Position numbers and translations under genes: made by a program
Assembly: GCA_905331475.1 (NCBI GenBank)
Contig: CAJNYU010004312.1
Coordinates: 62,001 to 126,000 of the forward strand
DNA from: Rotaria socialis
Lineage: Eukaryota; Rotifera; Eurotatoria; Philodinida; Philodinidae
Direction: 5' to 3'
Length of the DNA: 64,000 nucleotides
Part shown: in pieces, positions 24,679 to 37,942 of the stretch
Position numbering within the stretch: the stretch's first letter is position 1
How the letters are laid out: each line of letters starts with the position of its first letter
Notes under the pieces: generated by a model
Databases searched by the model: none
What the model was told of the DNA's origin: nothing
The model's input: only the letters and a program-made list of their open reading frames with translations

Positions 24679-27600
24679 TATGATAATATTATTTAGAGAA
24701 AATAAAAATTGTCATTGAATATGAAATAAAGTTAGTGAGCAAGTATTGTGGGACAAAGAAAAACAGAACGAAAGGGAAAAGTAATAGAAGAAGAATGAAG
24801 AAAAGAAAAAAAGAACCCCTGCGAGCGTTAAAAAATGTAGTAATCACGAAAAATAGTTTTGTAAATATGAAAATTGAGTTGGGCTTTAAATTAATATCAT
24901 TTGAAAAACAAACGATAGAAATGATGTTCTCGCGAGAGAACAAAAAAGGATTGGCATTTAAATTCAATGCAATTTCAACTAAATGACCATAATTATGAAA
25001 TACAAAATATTCATCTGTTTAGATAAACTGTATGTAGAGTATATTCAATAGAAGACAAGAGATATCCAATTAAGAACGAATGCAGATTCATGAAATAATC
25101 TAGATCATTAGATCAAAAGAATTTATCAATGTAATTTCTAAAAATTCGTTTTGTAGATGGCGTATGAAGCATCATTAGCACAGTGAACTTTATATTTGCA
25201 AAAATTATACATGCTTTATTAATAGTTAGGTGAGTTGTTTTTCAAATAAAATTCAGTATCTCGCTGAAATTTATCAACGTGTTCGTCTAGCAAAACAAAG
25301 CGCTAGTTAGTACACGATCAAATCTCTGTCGACGTCGTCAAAAAAGCATTGCACAATTATTATTTCACAGCCACGTGAGTAAAATTTGATTGAGTCATTC
25401 ATAAAAACAAAAACAAATGCGTGCTCTTCGTTTTCTCATGGTAGTATGTAAATAGTTTTGACATGTTAAAGTTTGTGCAAGATTCTAGATTTTCGAGAAC
25501 AATTCAAATTTACGAAGAAAGATAATTTGTCGTTATGAATGTCTTCTGTTCCGTTAAGGTCGACTAGTAGACTAAACAATAGTTATAGTTATAGGGAGTG
25601 CGCCGGATTTACTTTGACAAAATGAAACAATCTTATCGAATATACCAGAAAAATAATCATACATCCGGATTCATTATCTTTAAAACACAGTTGTTCTACC
25701 ATGATTTAATGACAATACAACACAAATGAAAAAAGTCATTTGGTCGAAATAGATATTTTCTAGAAGAAACTATACGGAAAAGAATTTATTCGTATTTATT
25801 TTCATAAAAGCATGACATTTTGATATGTAATGCTTCACTGTCAACGTATATGCATGCATATATTTTTTGTATGGTTCACTTTTAAGACGATACTATTTCT
25901 ATTATATGTATCATAATCGTTCGTGTGAAAATTATTGTATGGGGGCTATAGTCAATAAGCACAGATATGATATCTATTAATGTCAGACATTCGAAGACAA
26001 AAAAGAACGATTCACATCTTCAGTAGGCTATGTGTCCTAATCAAGCTATTTCGTTAACTTTTTGTTGACAATTTATAGCTCTTATTTTGTGTTTCGTATA
26101 GTAAAAATAACTCGATTGTTATACTTAATTTGAACATTTTTCATGAATCAAATCGTAATCATTTGGTAGTAACGAGAATATCGAAACAAAAATTGTTGAA
26201 GTAGAAGTAATTGAAAGAGACTTTGTTTGGATTGATTATATTTCAATATTTTGTATAGAATAAATCGAAGAAAATAAAAATAAATCAGCAGGTATTAGTA
26301 GGTAATTTTTATCTCATCTAAATTCAACTAAACGATCCAGTCCAGATTCGAACTAAATGTCTAGAAGACGTCACACTACACCTGAGAATAACATATACTT
26401 TTACGTCCTGGACGTCTGTCGTAGGTGAATGTATTATGCGTGATGTCGCAAACGACGACACATGGAACACATTTAACGAATGAAGTCGCATAATAAAAAG
26501 TGAATTTTTTATTGTTTTCATTTTGTAGATGAACTCACAAAGAAACAAAAACTTGTGATTTTCTAAATTTACTGTCGAAATTTTTTAGTTTTTTAAAGAC
26601 ACATTTTGAATAAGAATAAAACGAATTGAAAATACAGCGTAAGATATTATTTTTTCAAAGTGCCTACTTGAGTATAATAAATGATTCATGATAAACATTA
26701 TTTTATACTCTGTGTCAAAAATAGATACAAATTTCTCTTTCATCGAAAATATCATATGTATGTTATGTTGTTATGATTTGTTTGTTTCAATCGATTGATT
26801 CACTTGATAAATTTATCAATTTTATTGATATGAAAATACAGAAAAATCACGTATAGTAGTGATGAATCCATTCACTAATTAATATAATTTAAGTAAATCA
26901 ATACACTCATCATTCCTTCTGGTAATAGGTTTCTATTAGTCAATTTATAAAATGAAGCAAGAATTTTTTCAATTTTAGAACAAAAATTTTTAATGTTAAA
27001 ATGTTCATCAATGTTGATCAAATAGTATAAACTCAGAAATACAGGATTATAGCACATGCATAATATTCTTTCCACTTAAAGTATTCGCGGTTTAGTATCA
27101 ACGGAAACGAGAAAATAATGAAATGATTCATTCTATAACTGTTCTTATTGCATCGATTAGAATATTTATCGCATTATAGCGACATACTACAATTCTCAGC
27201 TTATAAGAACGGGCGAACTACCCTCAATAGCTAGCAATTCAAGACAGTTGGATCATAAATACTATTCGATATACGTTTCGATAGTTCTAGTTCTTATTTC
27301 ATAATTATTTTGACCGGTATTTCTTCAATTCTAATAAGATGATGGCGAACAAATAAATTATTTATGAATCAATTCGGGCCGTTTTAAGTTACAGTAAAGC
27401 TGTATAATACATCTACTAGTAATTGGTGTGATTTATCGTTTTGCTGTTCGTATAAAGATATAAAAACAAATGATTATGCTGTACAAATATCAATATATCG
27501 TATGTTATTAGGCAACATACGTAAATAAATAACTATATGGATTTTTTTATCAACATTAGTATATTAGAGCTGAAAAAATTCTTACTTTTGAAGTTAGTAT

Positions 27601-27855
27601 TTTCTAAATAAGTTGTGTCTAAAGATTGCACGATTACTTAAACAGCTTACGAAGATGAAATCTTCAAATAATCAATAGTAGGCAAAAGATATTTACAACC
27701 AATAGGATCACACTTTTCATAATCAACAATCATCCTTCATATTCTTGATATCAACACTCAAAAGGTACTTAAAATTCATCTTTCTGATAATTTGATTTAT
27801 TAATGATTCAAGAAAAGAAAAGAAAAAAGAAACGATTCGATTATTCTGTTCATAT
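24679..27855. other. intergenic, nothing supported
   Basis: No convincing exon, repeat array or RNA gene. An imperfect inverted repeat (ACGTCC/GGACGT) is near 26403-26415. A tRNA-B-box-like string near 26345 was examined and rejected. Confidence 0.5.
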
Positions 27856-28236
27856 TTAAGCACATGTATATTCAACACTGCTAACACCACTTGAACATGT
27901 ACTTGCTTCCCATGAATATTTCACTTTGCTACCCTTAATAACTTTTCCACAACCAGTATTGGCATAACTTTCTACCATAGTTTTGCAAGCTTGTTCACAA
28001 TTGGTCATAGCTGCATCCTTGCATGAACAAAATTTGCATGATGAAATATCCCATGAATGAAACGAAAAATGAATTGTATTTGAAACTGCTTTGCATGTAC
28101 ATCTATATGATAGAAACAGTTTTTGTTTTTAAAATCTACTCTATAATTAAAAATTGATATTCACTTACTTGCGACTAATAGGGTTCGCATTGGCAGCAAT
28201 CAGAAATGTAAGTATGATCAGAAGAAAAAGCTTCAT
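27856..28236 (-). CDS. small secreted cysteine-rich protein
   Basis: Two exons on the minus strand, 28236-28169 and 28102-27856, join in phase across a 66-nt intron (GTAAGT...TATAG), giving 104 aa. The N-terminus MKLFLLIILTFLIAANA is a textbook signal peptide, with cleavage expected near residue 17-18. The mature part has ten cysteines, in local patterns CTC, CKFCSC, C-x3-C, C and two near the end, so five disulfides are possible. No transmembrane anchor follows. The mature chain is short and compact, like many extracellular or defence peptides, but I do not recognise the family and do not infer an activity. The frame was too broken by the intron to appear as a long ORF. Confidence 0.75.
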
Positions 28237-29475
28237 TTTAGTTTTTGATGCTAAAAAATATAAATATACCAAATGTATGGCTGATGTCGCATTTATATAG
28301 TTCACACTATGACTGATTCATTTTTATTAGTACTTTTTATCGTACTGCGAAAGAATAATATACTCGTATCGTATCGTATACATGTATGAATCGTAATGAT
28401 GCCATAGAACTAAAATCATAAACTATTGACTATTGAGATTAAGTGAGTCGAAAAACAGAGAAACTTCAGGAAAGAATCTGTCAATATGAATCACACTCCT
28501 CAAAACTAATCATACAGCCAAGGTTGCTATGTAATGCTTAAGTGTAGGAAGTATTCGTTTTAGTACTAGGCAAGGATCCGATGGCAATCAAGTTGAAAGT
28601 AATGCATATAAAATGAAAGATAAAATAAATTCGATATGTACTATTGAAGCTTGTTGATAACAAATAATTATTTTATTTCAGAAATAAATAGTTAAGGACA
28701 AAATAGAATCCTTTGTTTTTTTTTGAAGACAAAAAAGTCAACAGAACTTTAGCTATTCATTTTGTTAGTGAAGGTATCGTAGATGATCAAAAATAAAATA
28801 TAAATATTTAGAAAATTAGTGATTAGAATTTTAAAAGAAAGAGAACCCATAGATCTTCGATTAATTTGCATTTATAAAAATAAACTCTTCCATTATAATT
28901 AGTTTTGATTTACAACTTTCTAGTCTTATTATTCAATTATCATGTTTCTTTCTTAATTAATCTAGTTTCTTCTTGATAGTAGAAATATTCTTTGATTCGT
29001 GCATGTCAAAATGTAATAATAACAAAACCGAATTTCAAATAACAATAATTCCTATTGTGTTCTTTTTTTGTTGTTGTCATATATCATATGAAATTATTTC
29101 TCTAGTATAAAATCGTCTTTAATTATTAACATGAAAAGAAATTACTGCGTGAACAACTCATTTATGTCATGTCTTCATTTGATTAAAAACTTTTTATGGA
29201 AATTATGACATTGAAATATATTTGCCGTTGCCTTGAAGCCATGAACGATACATAAATTCGTGCATAATTTATGCATTAAAGAATAATGAAGTTATTAAAA
29301 AAGGAAAAAAGAAAAGCAAATATTGATCTTTCTTTTTTATTTCTAAAAATTTTCCATTCTAAATTGCATTTAATAGAAGAACAAAAAAGGCTAAAAGACA
29401 GCACTTTGTATAATGGACGGCAGCAATTGACATAATTGGACCTAAGATACAAGAAAAGGTAATATTTTATTTTAT
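28237..29475. other. intergenic, nothing supported
   Basis: AT-rich spacer between two minus-strand genes. It must hold the promoter of the small secreted protein (immediately above 28236) and the 3' end of the PAN/ZP gene. No specific element was identified. Confidence 0.5.
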
Positions 29476-31897
29476 TTAATAAGTATAATAATAACTTTTA
29501 CTATGAAATGCTCCTCGTTCAGAGTCAATGAAGGGTAATTGTCTGGTAACATAAACTTTCGATGAATGAAACAATTTAAAGGAATAATCTTGTTTGCCAT
29601 TTTTATGCATAGATGAAGGATCATTATGATTATTATTAATAAATGCTTTTGAACAGTCGATATTCTTTTGTAATTCAGTTTGATCATCTTGATGTAAAAT
29701 TTTACATTGTATTTGAAATGGAATCGGTTCTTTAAGTATGTGATATAGATAAAATGAAAAATGAAATATTGAAGATGAGGAAGAATTCATTGCAACTTGA
29801 ATCACAGTTGGATCAATAGAACAGCTAAACAAAACAGAAACAAAACGAAAAAATATTTTACTTTAAAGAGGAGAATTTTCATTGTTCTTACCCTTGATAA
29901 ATCAATCGTCTTGACTGTACATAATTCGCGTAAGGATGAAGTGCTATGAAATCACACGAATCAATCAGAAATTTCGATGATATTAATGATAAATCATCGA
30001 GTGTTATATTAATAAAAGAATATAGAGATATATAACACGATTGAGGACATAAATATGAATGATTATGTGATTTCCATGCGAAAGTAATTCTAATAAAATA
30101 CATATAAACAAATTTTATTTTAGTTTACTATTATCTATTTTGTTTTTACCTGTTCGATGACATCATTTCTTGTTCATCGTTGTATATATCATAATGATTC
30201 GAAGACACTATTAATGCATTGTGATCATCGTATAGTGTTGGTTTTGTTGAAGTTCGATGCATTAGACGTATTTGTTCGATATTAGGTTGACAGACAAAAA
30301 AACGTTCATATTGTTTGATGGTATGGTTATGTTTATGTACATTTTTCCAACGAATTTTACCCACAATCGAATCATTGATTAGTGTCTATAAACAAACAGA
30401 CAAGAAAAATTAAGACTTACTAATAATTTTTTTATAAAATTCAAAGTGAATATTTTGTATCATTATTGATTTTTTACAGAAAATATTTTTATTCTTTCTT
30501 TACAATAGATCTATTGAGAGATTTATACTAATTATAAGTAAAATTTGGAAACAAATTGAAGAATGACTGTACACAATGTTATATTGCTTCTCATGGGAAT
30601 TCGTCTATATCCGATGTAATAGTATGTCTCAAAATACAATCAATCAAAACTAAGCGTTGCATCGAACAAATTGAATTTACATTAAACTAAGAATCTTTTC
30701 CAATTATTGGAAAAATTGCTTTATCATTAATCAACTATTTCTGTCACACAGATCAATTTAGACTTCATTTGCCTGTTAAACTCAAGAGACATGGCTTTAT
30801 CAAGTACTTTTCAAATTTCTTCTTCTTTTTCTATTGCAACCGTGAAAGTTCATGTATAGAAAATATTACAATATATCCGTTTAATGAACCAAATCTCTTC
30901 ATAAAATATTCAAGATGAAATAGTAAATAAAATAATCAAGTATCTGAAAAACATGAAATCAAACGCTTGAATTACTTAGCGATTTAATCTTTAGATTAGG
31001 ATACACAAGAAGCTTCAAGAAATAAAATTGTCTTCATCGATTTCTATACACTAAAGAGGCTTTCAATAATCTTTCTTATTTTTGTAATTAAAGAATAGCT
31101 CAATTGTACTCAGTCTTGTCTATTGAATTTTTTCTTCGTCAAATTTAACTCGGATAAAAATTTCTCTAAAGTTATATTAATTCTACTGCTTCATAAAATA
31201 AACTTTTCTTTAGTAAATTTAATTTAATCTTTCAAACTTGAACTAATTCTTTTCAATACCAATGAGCAATTATTGATATGTGAAATAAATTGAGCGTGTG
31301 TTTCATTTGACCAATTAGTTTTACAACTGCGATCACCAAGTAGAACATCATTTGGATCAATACCATTTAATTGAATTGTTAAGAACAATTGATCATTTGG
31401 ACAATGTATTACACTTGGTTTTATAGCTAATACAAAAAAAAAGAGGAAAGAAAGTGATGAAGAGAAATAAAATATTTCGAAACTAACTTTCATGATCTTG
31501 TCTACAACGAATTTCATAATAGTCAACGAATGGATTATGTCTTGTTATTAATGGATAATCAGTTAATGAAATATTTGCTCGTACACAGATACCGTAACCA
31601 TTCTTATGCCAATGTTCAAATGAACGACAGTTTCGAGAATCAGTTCTTAAACAACGGTCAAAACAATCAAAGTCAGATAGCCAACGATCGTGTAGATCAT
31701 TATAACCATGTAAAGTTGTATTAATACGCTTTTCATAGAAGCAATCTTTTTTTAAGAAAAAAAAGTTAATGGAAAATAAAATATATTCAGTTTTATTTAC
31801 TTTCTAGATAATTCCATGCCATAAGTTTAGTTTTCGATTGAAAAATGATAAATATGAGCATCACCCACAGGCGGTAGCTCATGGTAAATAATCATTT
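29476..31897 (-). CDS. secreted PAN + zona pellucida (ZP) domain protein
   Basis: Six exons on the minus strand: 31897-31801, 31745-31488, 31426-31260, 30385-30150, 30089-29892, 29824-29476. All junctions keep phase, giving about 434 aa. Exon 1 encodes a short hydrophobic run (VLIFIIF), a weak signal peptide, so an upstream start is possible. Exon 2 (aa 33-118) is a PAN/apple-like module with cysteines in NCFYEKR, DCFDRCLR, NCRSFEHW, GICVR and IRC. From aa 119 a ZP domain is proposed: CPNDQLFLTIQLNG (ZP-N), then NDSIVGKIRW, CQPN, CPQSCYISLY, and a ZP-C-like CSIDPTVIQ... FHFSFYLYHI ...IPFQIQC. The exon 3 donor (TTG|GTATTG, 31260) is weaker than the rest but is the one that restores phase. PAN+ZP architecture is typical of invertebrate cuticle and extracellular-matrix proteins. 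No C-terminal membrane anchor is seen, so the protein may be fully secreted. Confidence 0.72.
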
Positions 31898-34372
31898 TTA
31901 TGATAAAATGGCTTCATCTAGTATTAGCAACAACATATTATAGTTGTTGAATTAGCCATATAAAGTTATCTGCAAATGACAATTTTTAATTAACCTTTTT
32001 TTTCTATACCTCTAAGCCATATTATATCAATCAGTATTCATGCGTTTATGCATGCCAGTGAGAAGATAATGAACTGACTTCGCCTTACAACTTGTTGTTG
32101 TCATCTTGTGCAGATTTTCCAATTATTCTCCTTCTATAGTCTCGTTCTTCCCTCTTCGCCGAGGAGTGCATGTTCGCGCATGCGAAAGAAACAATTCTTC
32201 CTCATTTCTCTTTTTCTTTCTCACAAAGGAAATACTAATTTCTCTAGTCTAGTGTTGAAGTAAAAAATCAACTGGCGATGTTCGCCATTGTAATAACAAT
32301 TCTCAACATCTTGTTCACATTTTCTTCGTAAATACGAAGACTTAAAAAGTATTTCATGGGATGTAGTAATAAATGTATGAGTAAAAACGTCACCGGCCTT
32401 CTCTCTTGCTTAGTTTTAATTAAAACAACAGCCAAACGCAACAAAAAGAAAAGTCTTTCACTCTTTCGTTCTATTCATAAAGCGCGACACTTGTATCTAA
32501 ATCCCCGAAAGCTTAATGAGTGTCACACAACGTTAGATTTAGACTTCGCTTGTCAACACTAAGCGAATTACACTTTATAGTTGACAGAAAAAGAATACAT
32601 ATATATATAAACATAATAATATCTTTGGCACATCATTAAAGAATGTTCAACGGTTTCTCTTTTATGTTTTTCTTTAAACAAGTATGTCTTTTTTTGGGAT
32701 TGATTATTAAGGAAGGAATACAATGGTTGCAGCTCAATGAAACAATTTCTTTAATTTTTTCTATAACAACACTAATAAATACATCGGCGATCTCTTAAAT
32801 ATTCTTCAGAAGAAAAATATAAACGATTTTCTCTACTCTGTTCAACTCAATCAGTAAAGCATGATTTCAGTAGTTGCGATTGGTAAATAACCAATTTCTT
32901 TTTCAAACGGAACATTTTGATACTTACTCAAATCATTTTAAACATTATTATCATTTAAAAAAACATGCAATGTACTTATATGGCTATGTTGTCAAAGCCT
33001 CGATTCTTTTCTTCTCTTCATCGATCGTTTAATAAAAAATAATAACATAGCTGCTTTTTTTCTCTTTTCTCTTTACTGAACAGAATGAGCGAAGAGAGTA
33101 AAACAGGATATAAAATATTATGATGGTAATAGTATATGAAGCAAACACGCCCATATCTAATGCAAAAAAAAGAGAATTTCGCCTGTCGTGTGTTTATTTT
33201 GAGGTGGTGAGCAGTTCACCATACTTTATTATGTCCGTTTTTTATACGTAAGTACGAAGAAATCGAATCACAAATTATGATGGTTCTAGCGTAAGAAGAA
33301 GAAAAAACCGAAAGGAAAGTCAATCGGAGTTGTCGTTTATCCAAGAAATGCTTTTTTAAATTCTATTGACAACATTGCGTGTACTCAAGTATTGTCACGC
33401 AATGTGTATCTTATAGCATAAACATTAGAATGATTTACAATGTGAAGAAATACATAGTTTCTATGGACAGGCAAAGGCTATTTGAAAAATGTTGATGATA
33501 AGATTATATATTATTTATAACTATCATAAAAAAAGATTAATAAAGAAACCAACAATTATTATATAAAGTACTCTATGTGTAAATAATAATAGGCCACATT
33601 ATCTATTGGAAACGTTGTTAAATACTTAGATGATTAACCAAAGTATATATTTATATTAAAAATCAAAATTCTTCTTCACTGATCTGATGTTCATCTTTTT
33701 TTTCTTTTAAATGATTATAAAAGCATGAATATTAAAAGAAAAACGTATGTCTAGATTAACTTGACATTTCATTGAATAGAATCGATATATTTATGGATAC
33801 AATCAAATATATACTGGTTTCTGTACCAGCCAAAACTTCAGAAGAACTCAAAAAAAACTGATTTGTCTGTTGTAATTAAATGAGAGAATCTAAATTTGCG
33901 TTCATCTTATGAATGCATGTTTTTTCAAAATCTGATGATCTAAGCAATGGTGTTTCGCAGGGATGTACTACTAAGATTTGTCTCTATAATTTCTAGCATA
34001 TACATTGAGATATAGGATTAGTCAACACTGTTGTTATAGGTATTTCTATCTCAATACTAGCTTAGAACATTTCTATTCGAATACCGACGAAGAATACTTT
34101 TTGAAAAAAAGCAAAGCAGCAGAAAGTTAAAGTGTTGATAAGGAATAAATCTATGTTAGCTGCTTTCATGTAACTATTATCGTATTTCAAAGGTGACTAC
34201 TATTCAGATTAGAGAACAGATCAGGAAAAACGTAGGCATGCAAATGCAAATTTGTGCTCTTCAATTTTATCTTTTTTTCGTATCTATTGAAGCATTTTCA
34301 AAGTCTTGCTTTATTTTCAAGTGAAAAATAATCCATAATTTCAGTAGATTTCAACTTTGAAGACACAATTAG
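31898..34372. other. intergenic, upstream of the PAN/ZP gene
   Basis: No supported coding sequence. The open frame 32356-32562 starts with ATG but shows no family or splice support. The first 300 bp upstream of the PAN/ZP gene contain an NRF-1-like palindrome in locally less AT-rich sequence, so this is the likely promoter. Confidence 0.5.
32175..32185. promoter_or_regulatory. NRF-1-like palindrome
   Basis: CGCGCATGCGA, inside TTCGCGCATGCGAA, differs at one core position from the animal NRF-1 consensus (YGCGCAYGCGCR). In roughly 70% AT sequence a CpG-containing palindrome of this length is unusual. It lies about 280 bp upstream of the PAN/ZP start codon, in that gene's promoter direction. 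Binding is not shown. Confidence 0.3.
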
Positions 34373-36287
34373 ATGTCTATAAATCCTATCTCTAAAGCAA
34401 AAAGAATGACTTTTCATAAAAACAAAAAGAATGCACTCTTGACTGAACAAACAAGCACGAAAGCATCATCTGTCGACGAAGATCCATTGAAAAATCAACA
34501 AGTGAATACTCCAGATATAAATGAGGTAAAAGAACAAGTTGATGAATTAAAGAAAACTATTCAAATACTATTGAATAAAATAGATTGATGGAAACGCTTA
34601 TCTATCAGACAAATTCAATGTGCAGCGAATATAGCTCGAATGGGCATGAAAAGTTTCACAAAAAATCCAATCAAAACGTTAAGTAATCCACTTACGTAAC
34701 TATCAAAAGAACTTAATCAGAAATTAAACCAAAAAAGTCTACGCTGCAAAATATTGATCTATTGACAAAGGACCTAAATGAAAATCAAGCTAAACTGAAT
34801 CAGTTGCCTACGATCAAAGTTAAATATCAACGCTTTTCAAGGCATCAATTGTTCACAATCACTGATAGACATATGATGGAAAGATAGATCATCCATGCAT
34901 AAGCAAGCAGTGCTTCTTTGACAGAGAAGGCTAAATAAAGCGATGCACAGACTTTGTTATTAAAACGTGGTCAGTATGCAAGAAATGAACAGACACCTTC
35001 CACGACAGTGACTAATATCCAAACGAGGTCGTTTCTGTCATCGATTCTAACCATGCAGACATTCACGAGCTATTCCAAATACTAGTGTCTCTTGATCCAA
35101 TGGAGAAACATGACTCGATGAGTGATTATGGCGATCATGGCAAAACTCAAATGGAAAGTTTTTTCGCAAAAAAATTCCTTTTTCAATATACTTCTCACGA
35201 ATATGTCGTTCAAAGTGTCAAATGATTTCAATTTGGTAAATCACTGCATTCAATGGATCCGAACAAGGGAATTTCTTTTTCCAAGAAAAATAATGCACCG
35301 AGATTCATAATGACTGTGTAAGAAATTCTTGATTGGCAAGAATCTTATACAGTTTATGCTGACAAAACTGTACAAGGTATGAAAAAAGATTTTCTAGCTA
35401 ACGCTTTATAAGGAAAAGTGAATATGGAGAAAAAGCATTTCGTATGAAGTTCGTTGTTCCTATCTCACAATGCCCAATCATGATGGAATTCGATGGTTGC
35501 ACAATAGCTCGTACACTTCAAGACAAATGGTCACAAAGAATTAAACTAGTATTAGTGACTGATACTAATTGTGCAGGTCGAATACATGATCTAAATGATA
35601 TTCGCACAGATAATACAAACTGGCAAGATGTTAATGAAATTGATTCGAAGTCTGGTTTACCACAACTTCATAGAGGCAGAGATTTTCGTCGGAAAATCGA
35701 CCGTCCACCAACAAAAATAAAACAAAACAACTTTTGGAAGATTTAATGCGTATGGCAAGACTTCGATTAGAAGCCTGTGATAGAGAAGGAGCACAGTTTG
35801 CAGTCGAAACAGGCATTGGACTCGGTGTATTTGCTGGTAGAGCAGCTGGAATCGCTCAAGAAGTACGTGAAACGTCCACAAAGGCTATTCGAAAAATACT
35901 TGAAAAATATGAATCAAATTATCAAAACATTCAGACTTTTGTGTTTGCTCTACCAATTTTTTGAAGTAGACAATGAAAGAAGTCAAAGACAAGATACATA
36001 TCACGTTTTTGTCAATGAATTTTGTCACCGTAAATACAGACGCCCAATCCCTGTGCTTGTAGCAGATCGAAATATGTATCAGTTAACTGTGGTTATTGCT
36101 CGTAAGGGTTACATTGTTTCTGAACTGAATCTTGCTGATTCACGTGGTGTATGTATTTGGTGAATATTGGCAAAATCAAGAACCAGTTGTGAAAGAAAAA
36201 CTAGCTTTGACTATCGTGAATCTACTTGTAGAACATCATCTCATTAACTCATTGGTGCTTGATCAAGCTCACTATCATCTCATTTAA
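34373..36287 (+). pseudogene. decayed long coding sequence, family not recognised
   Basis: A run of coding-like sequence on the + strand, interrupted by at least six in-frame stops and several frameshifts. The start (34373-34588) gives a basic Lys-rich N-terminus and a coiled-coil-like EVKEQVDELKKTIQILLNKI ending at TGA. Around 35020-35430 one frame reads ELFQILVSLDPMEKHDS, MESFFAKKFLFQYTS, then a TGA, SLHSMDPNKGISFSKK, a TAA, and so on. 35443-35745 is a clean stretch (EFDGCTIARTLQDKWSQRI, LVTDTNCAGRIHDLNDIR). 35734-35960 gives ARLRLEACDREGAQFAVETG; after a frameshift, DTYHVFVNEFCHRKYRRP; after another, FGEYWQNQEPVVKEK. Total decoded length would be several hundred residues without recognisable introns. 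It could be a dead host gene, a retrocopy or a mobile-element protein; nothing I can see decides. Confidence 0.6.
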
Positions 36288-37214
36288 TTAAAGACATGTT
36301 GCACAGTTTAATATCTGAGCATCGCCGATGTAAATGATTTGGCAACCGATAATATCACTATATGTAAAACTTTCAGTGCTTCTTACCCTCTAGCAATTAT
36401 AATTATCATACACTGCTATCTATAAAAATTAGAGTTAAATTGAAAGTGCTTTCGATTTTAGTCGTTGCTCAGAAATAATTTGGAAAATATATACCAACAA
36501 GTTGCACTATTCAATCAGTATTAAAATGTACTTTAACTATTGTTGTGTATATGATTTTCAAAATTTCAAGCAACTACAACGTCATTCATATTTGACTTTG
36601 TTTGACATGTGATTATCATTCTACTATTGGATCTTCTTATTTGCCGTTGATTGAGAAATAAAAATGATTGCAACAGTCAAACGACGACAACAATATATGG
36701 AAATTTGTAAAAAGAACATGATGTTCCTTTATATTTCGTTTGAATTCATTGGCTTATAGAGAAAGTTGAATGATAGGAATAAAAACCATATTGCTTTGAA
36801 CATGACAATCATCAGATACGACCGATTAAACATTTTTTCTTAATATCTGACAGTTAACTAATGACTTTATTCAGCTTTTATCAACGAAAATTGTTCTAGT
36901 CTTGAATTTTTTGGTTATTTTTAAGTTTCGAAACTTACGCCCATCAATTATGACACAATTCATTTTAGTATTCCAGTTGATACGTTCTTCATTTTAGTTG
37001 TGTTGTGTTTCTTTGTCATTACTTTTTTCTTACTATGTGAAACAGCTGAATATATATGTACTTTCAATATGCGGCAGCTGATTCACACGAACGTTGTTGA
37101 GTAGTTCGGTTTAAACATATGTATTTCAATATTTTTATATCTATTTGATATAAATGAATCAGTGTATTATTCTATCTATTGTTTATGATGAGTATTATTT
37201 ATTCTTCAAAGTCA

Positions 37215-37942
37215 TGAGCAGCGCTTTGTTTTCTCGCTCGACAACCTTCATCAGAAATGGTTCAATTTGTTCTTGAAATAGCCCAAAATTTCTCATCAAT
37301 AGATATTCTTATTGTCGTTGATAATAATACCGTTGTTACTCTTCAGATATTTTCATCAATATTTCGATTTCTTCAAGTCAATGAATCTATTTGTACTGAA
37401 TATGGTTTTGAACAAGCTAGCGTTTTTTGGTTCTGGAAAAATTTGTTCAGCATGGGATAAAGTGCTTTATTATTTTTCGAGACCGTCTACTCATCACTCA
37501 TTTCTTTGGTTTGTAGATGTTTTTATTTCTTCGATTCAAGCATTTTTTGTTTACACGAACTCTATTCTTCATCCTATGATCTTGTTACTGCTGATATCGA
37601 ATATAACATCAATGGAAATTTTACTAGCTCGTACCATTTTCCTTCGGTATTTGGAACATTTGTTTTTTCATGGGCTCATGATATGGTATGTGCTATAGGT
37701 TGTAGTCGTCGATTATTATTAGCTGTTAATGCATATGTACAATGACGAAGTCATCTAATTTTTATTGAATTTTTATTCCATACAATTATCTATTTAAGAA
37801 AGTAACATGAAAGTTGTAACACCATTTGAATTAAATACAATAAAGTATCGAGATAAATATACATTTGAACAGATAAAATCAAGACCAAATAATTGGTGGC
37901 ATCCAATAAATAATTTCAATCAACAAAGAGAATGGCGAAAGT
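37215..37942 (+). pseudogene. glycosyltransferase-like relic
   Basis: Coding-like sequence broken by frameshifts. Frame A gives ALCFLARQPSSEMVQF and IDILIVVDNNTVV up to a TAA near 37460. Frame B gives WFVDVFISSIQAF. A third frame gives SSSYDLVTADIEYNING, WAHDMVCAIGCSRRLLL and a TGA near 37743. After a further shift, HLIFIEFLFHTI, then from ATG 37807 PFELNTIKYRDKYTFEQI, NNWWHPINNFNQQREW to a GTAAGT donor at 37943. The segment order, the (W)F-x-D-VFI motif where a DxD-type acidic motif would sit, and the NWWHP block recall a family of predicted glycosyltransferase-like proteins I associate with bdelloid genomes. That association is from memory and unverified. Confidence 0.45.

Noticed and set aside
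26335..26420. tRNA-like string with a B-box-like GTTCGAATC on the minus strand
   Set aside because: A T-arm can be drawn only with wobble pairs; no matching acceptor stem or A-box lies at the right distance.
31882..31884. An ATG at 31884 as the start of the PAN/ZP gene
   Set aside because: Its frame hits TAG before the exon 1 donor; only the ATG at 31897 gives a frame that continues into exon 2.
32356..32562. ATG-initiated 68-codon open frame
   Set aside because: Basic, Ser/Leu-rich with no recognisable domain; upstream of the PAN/ZP gene on the opposite strand. Too weak to call.
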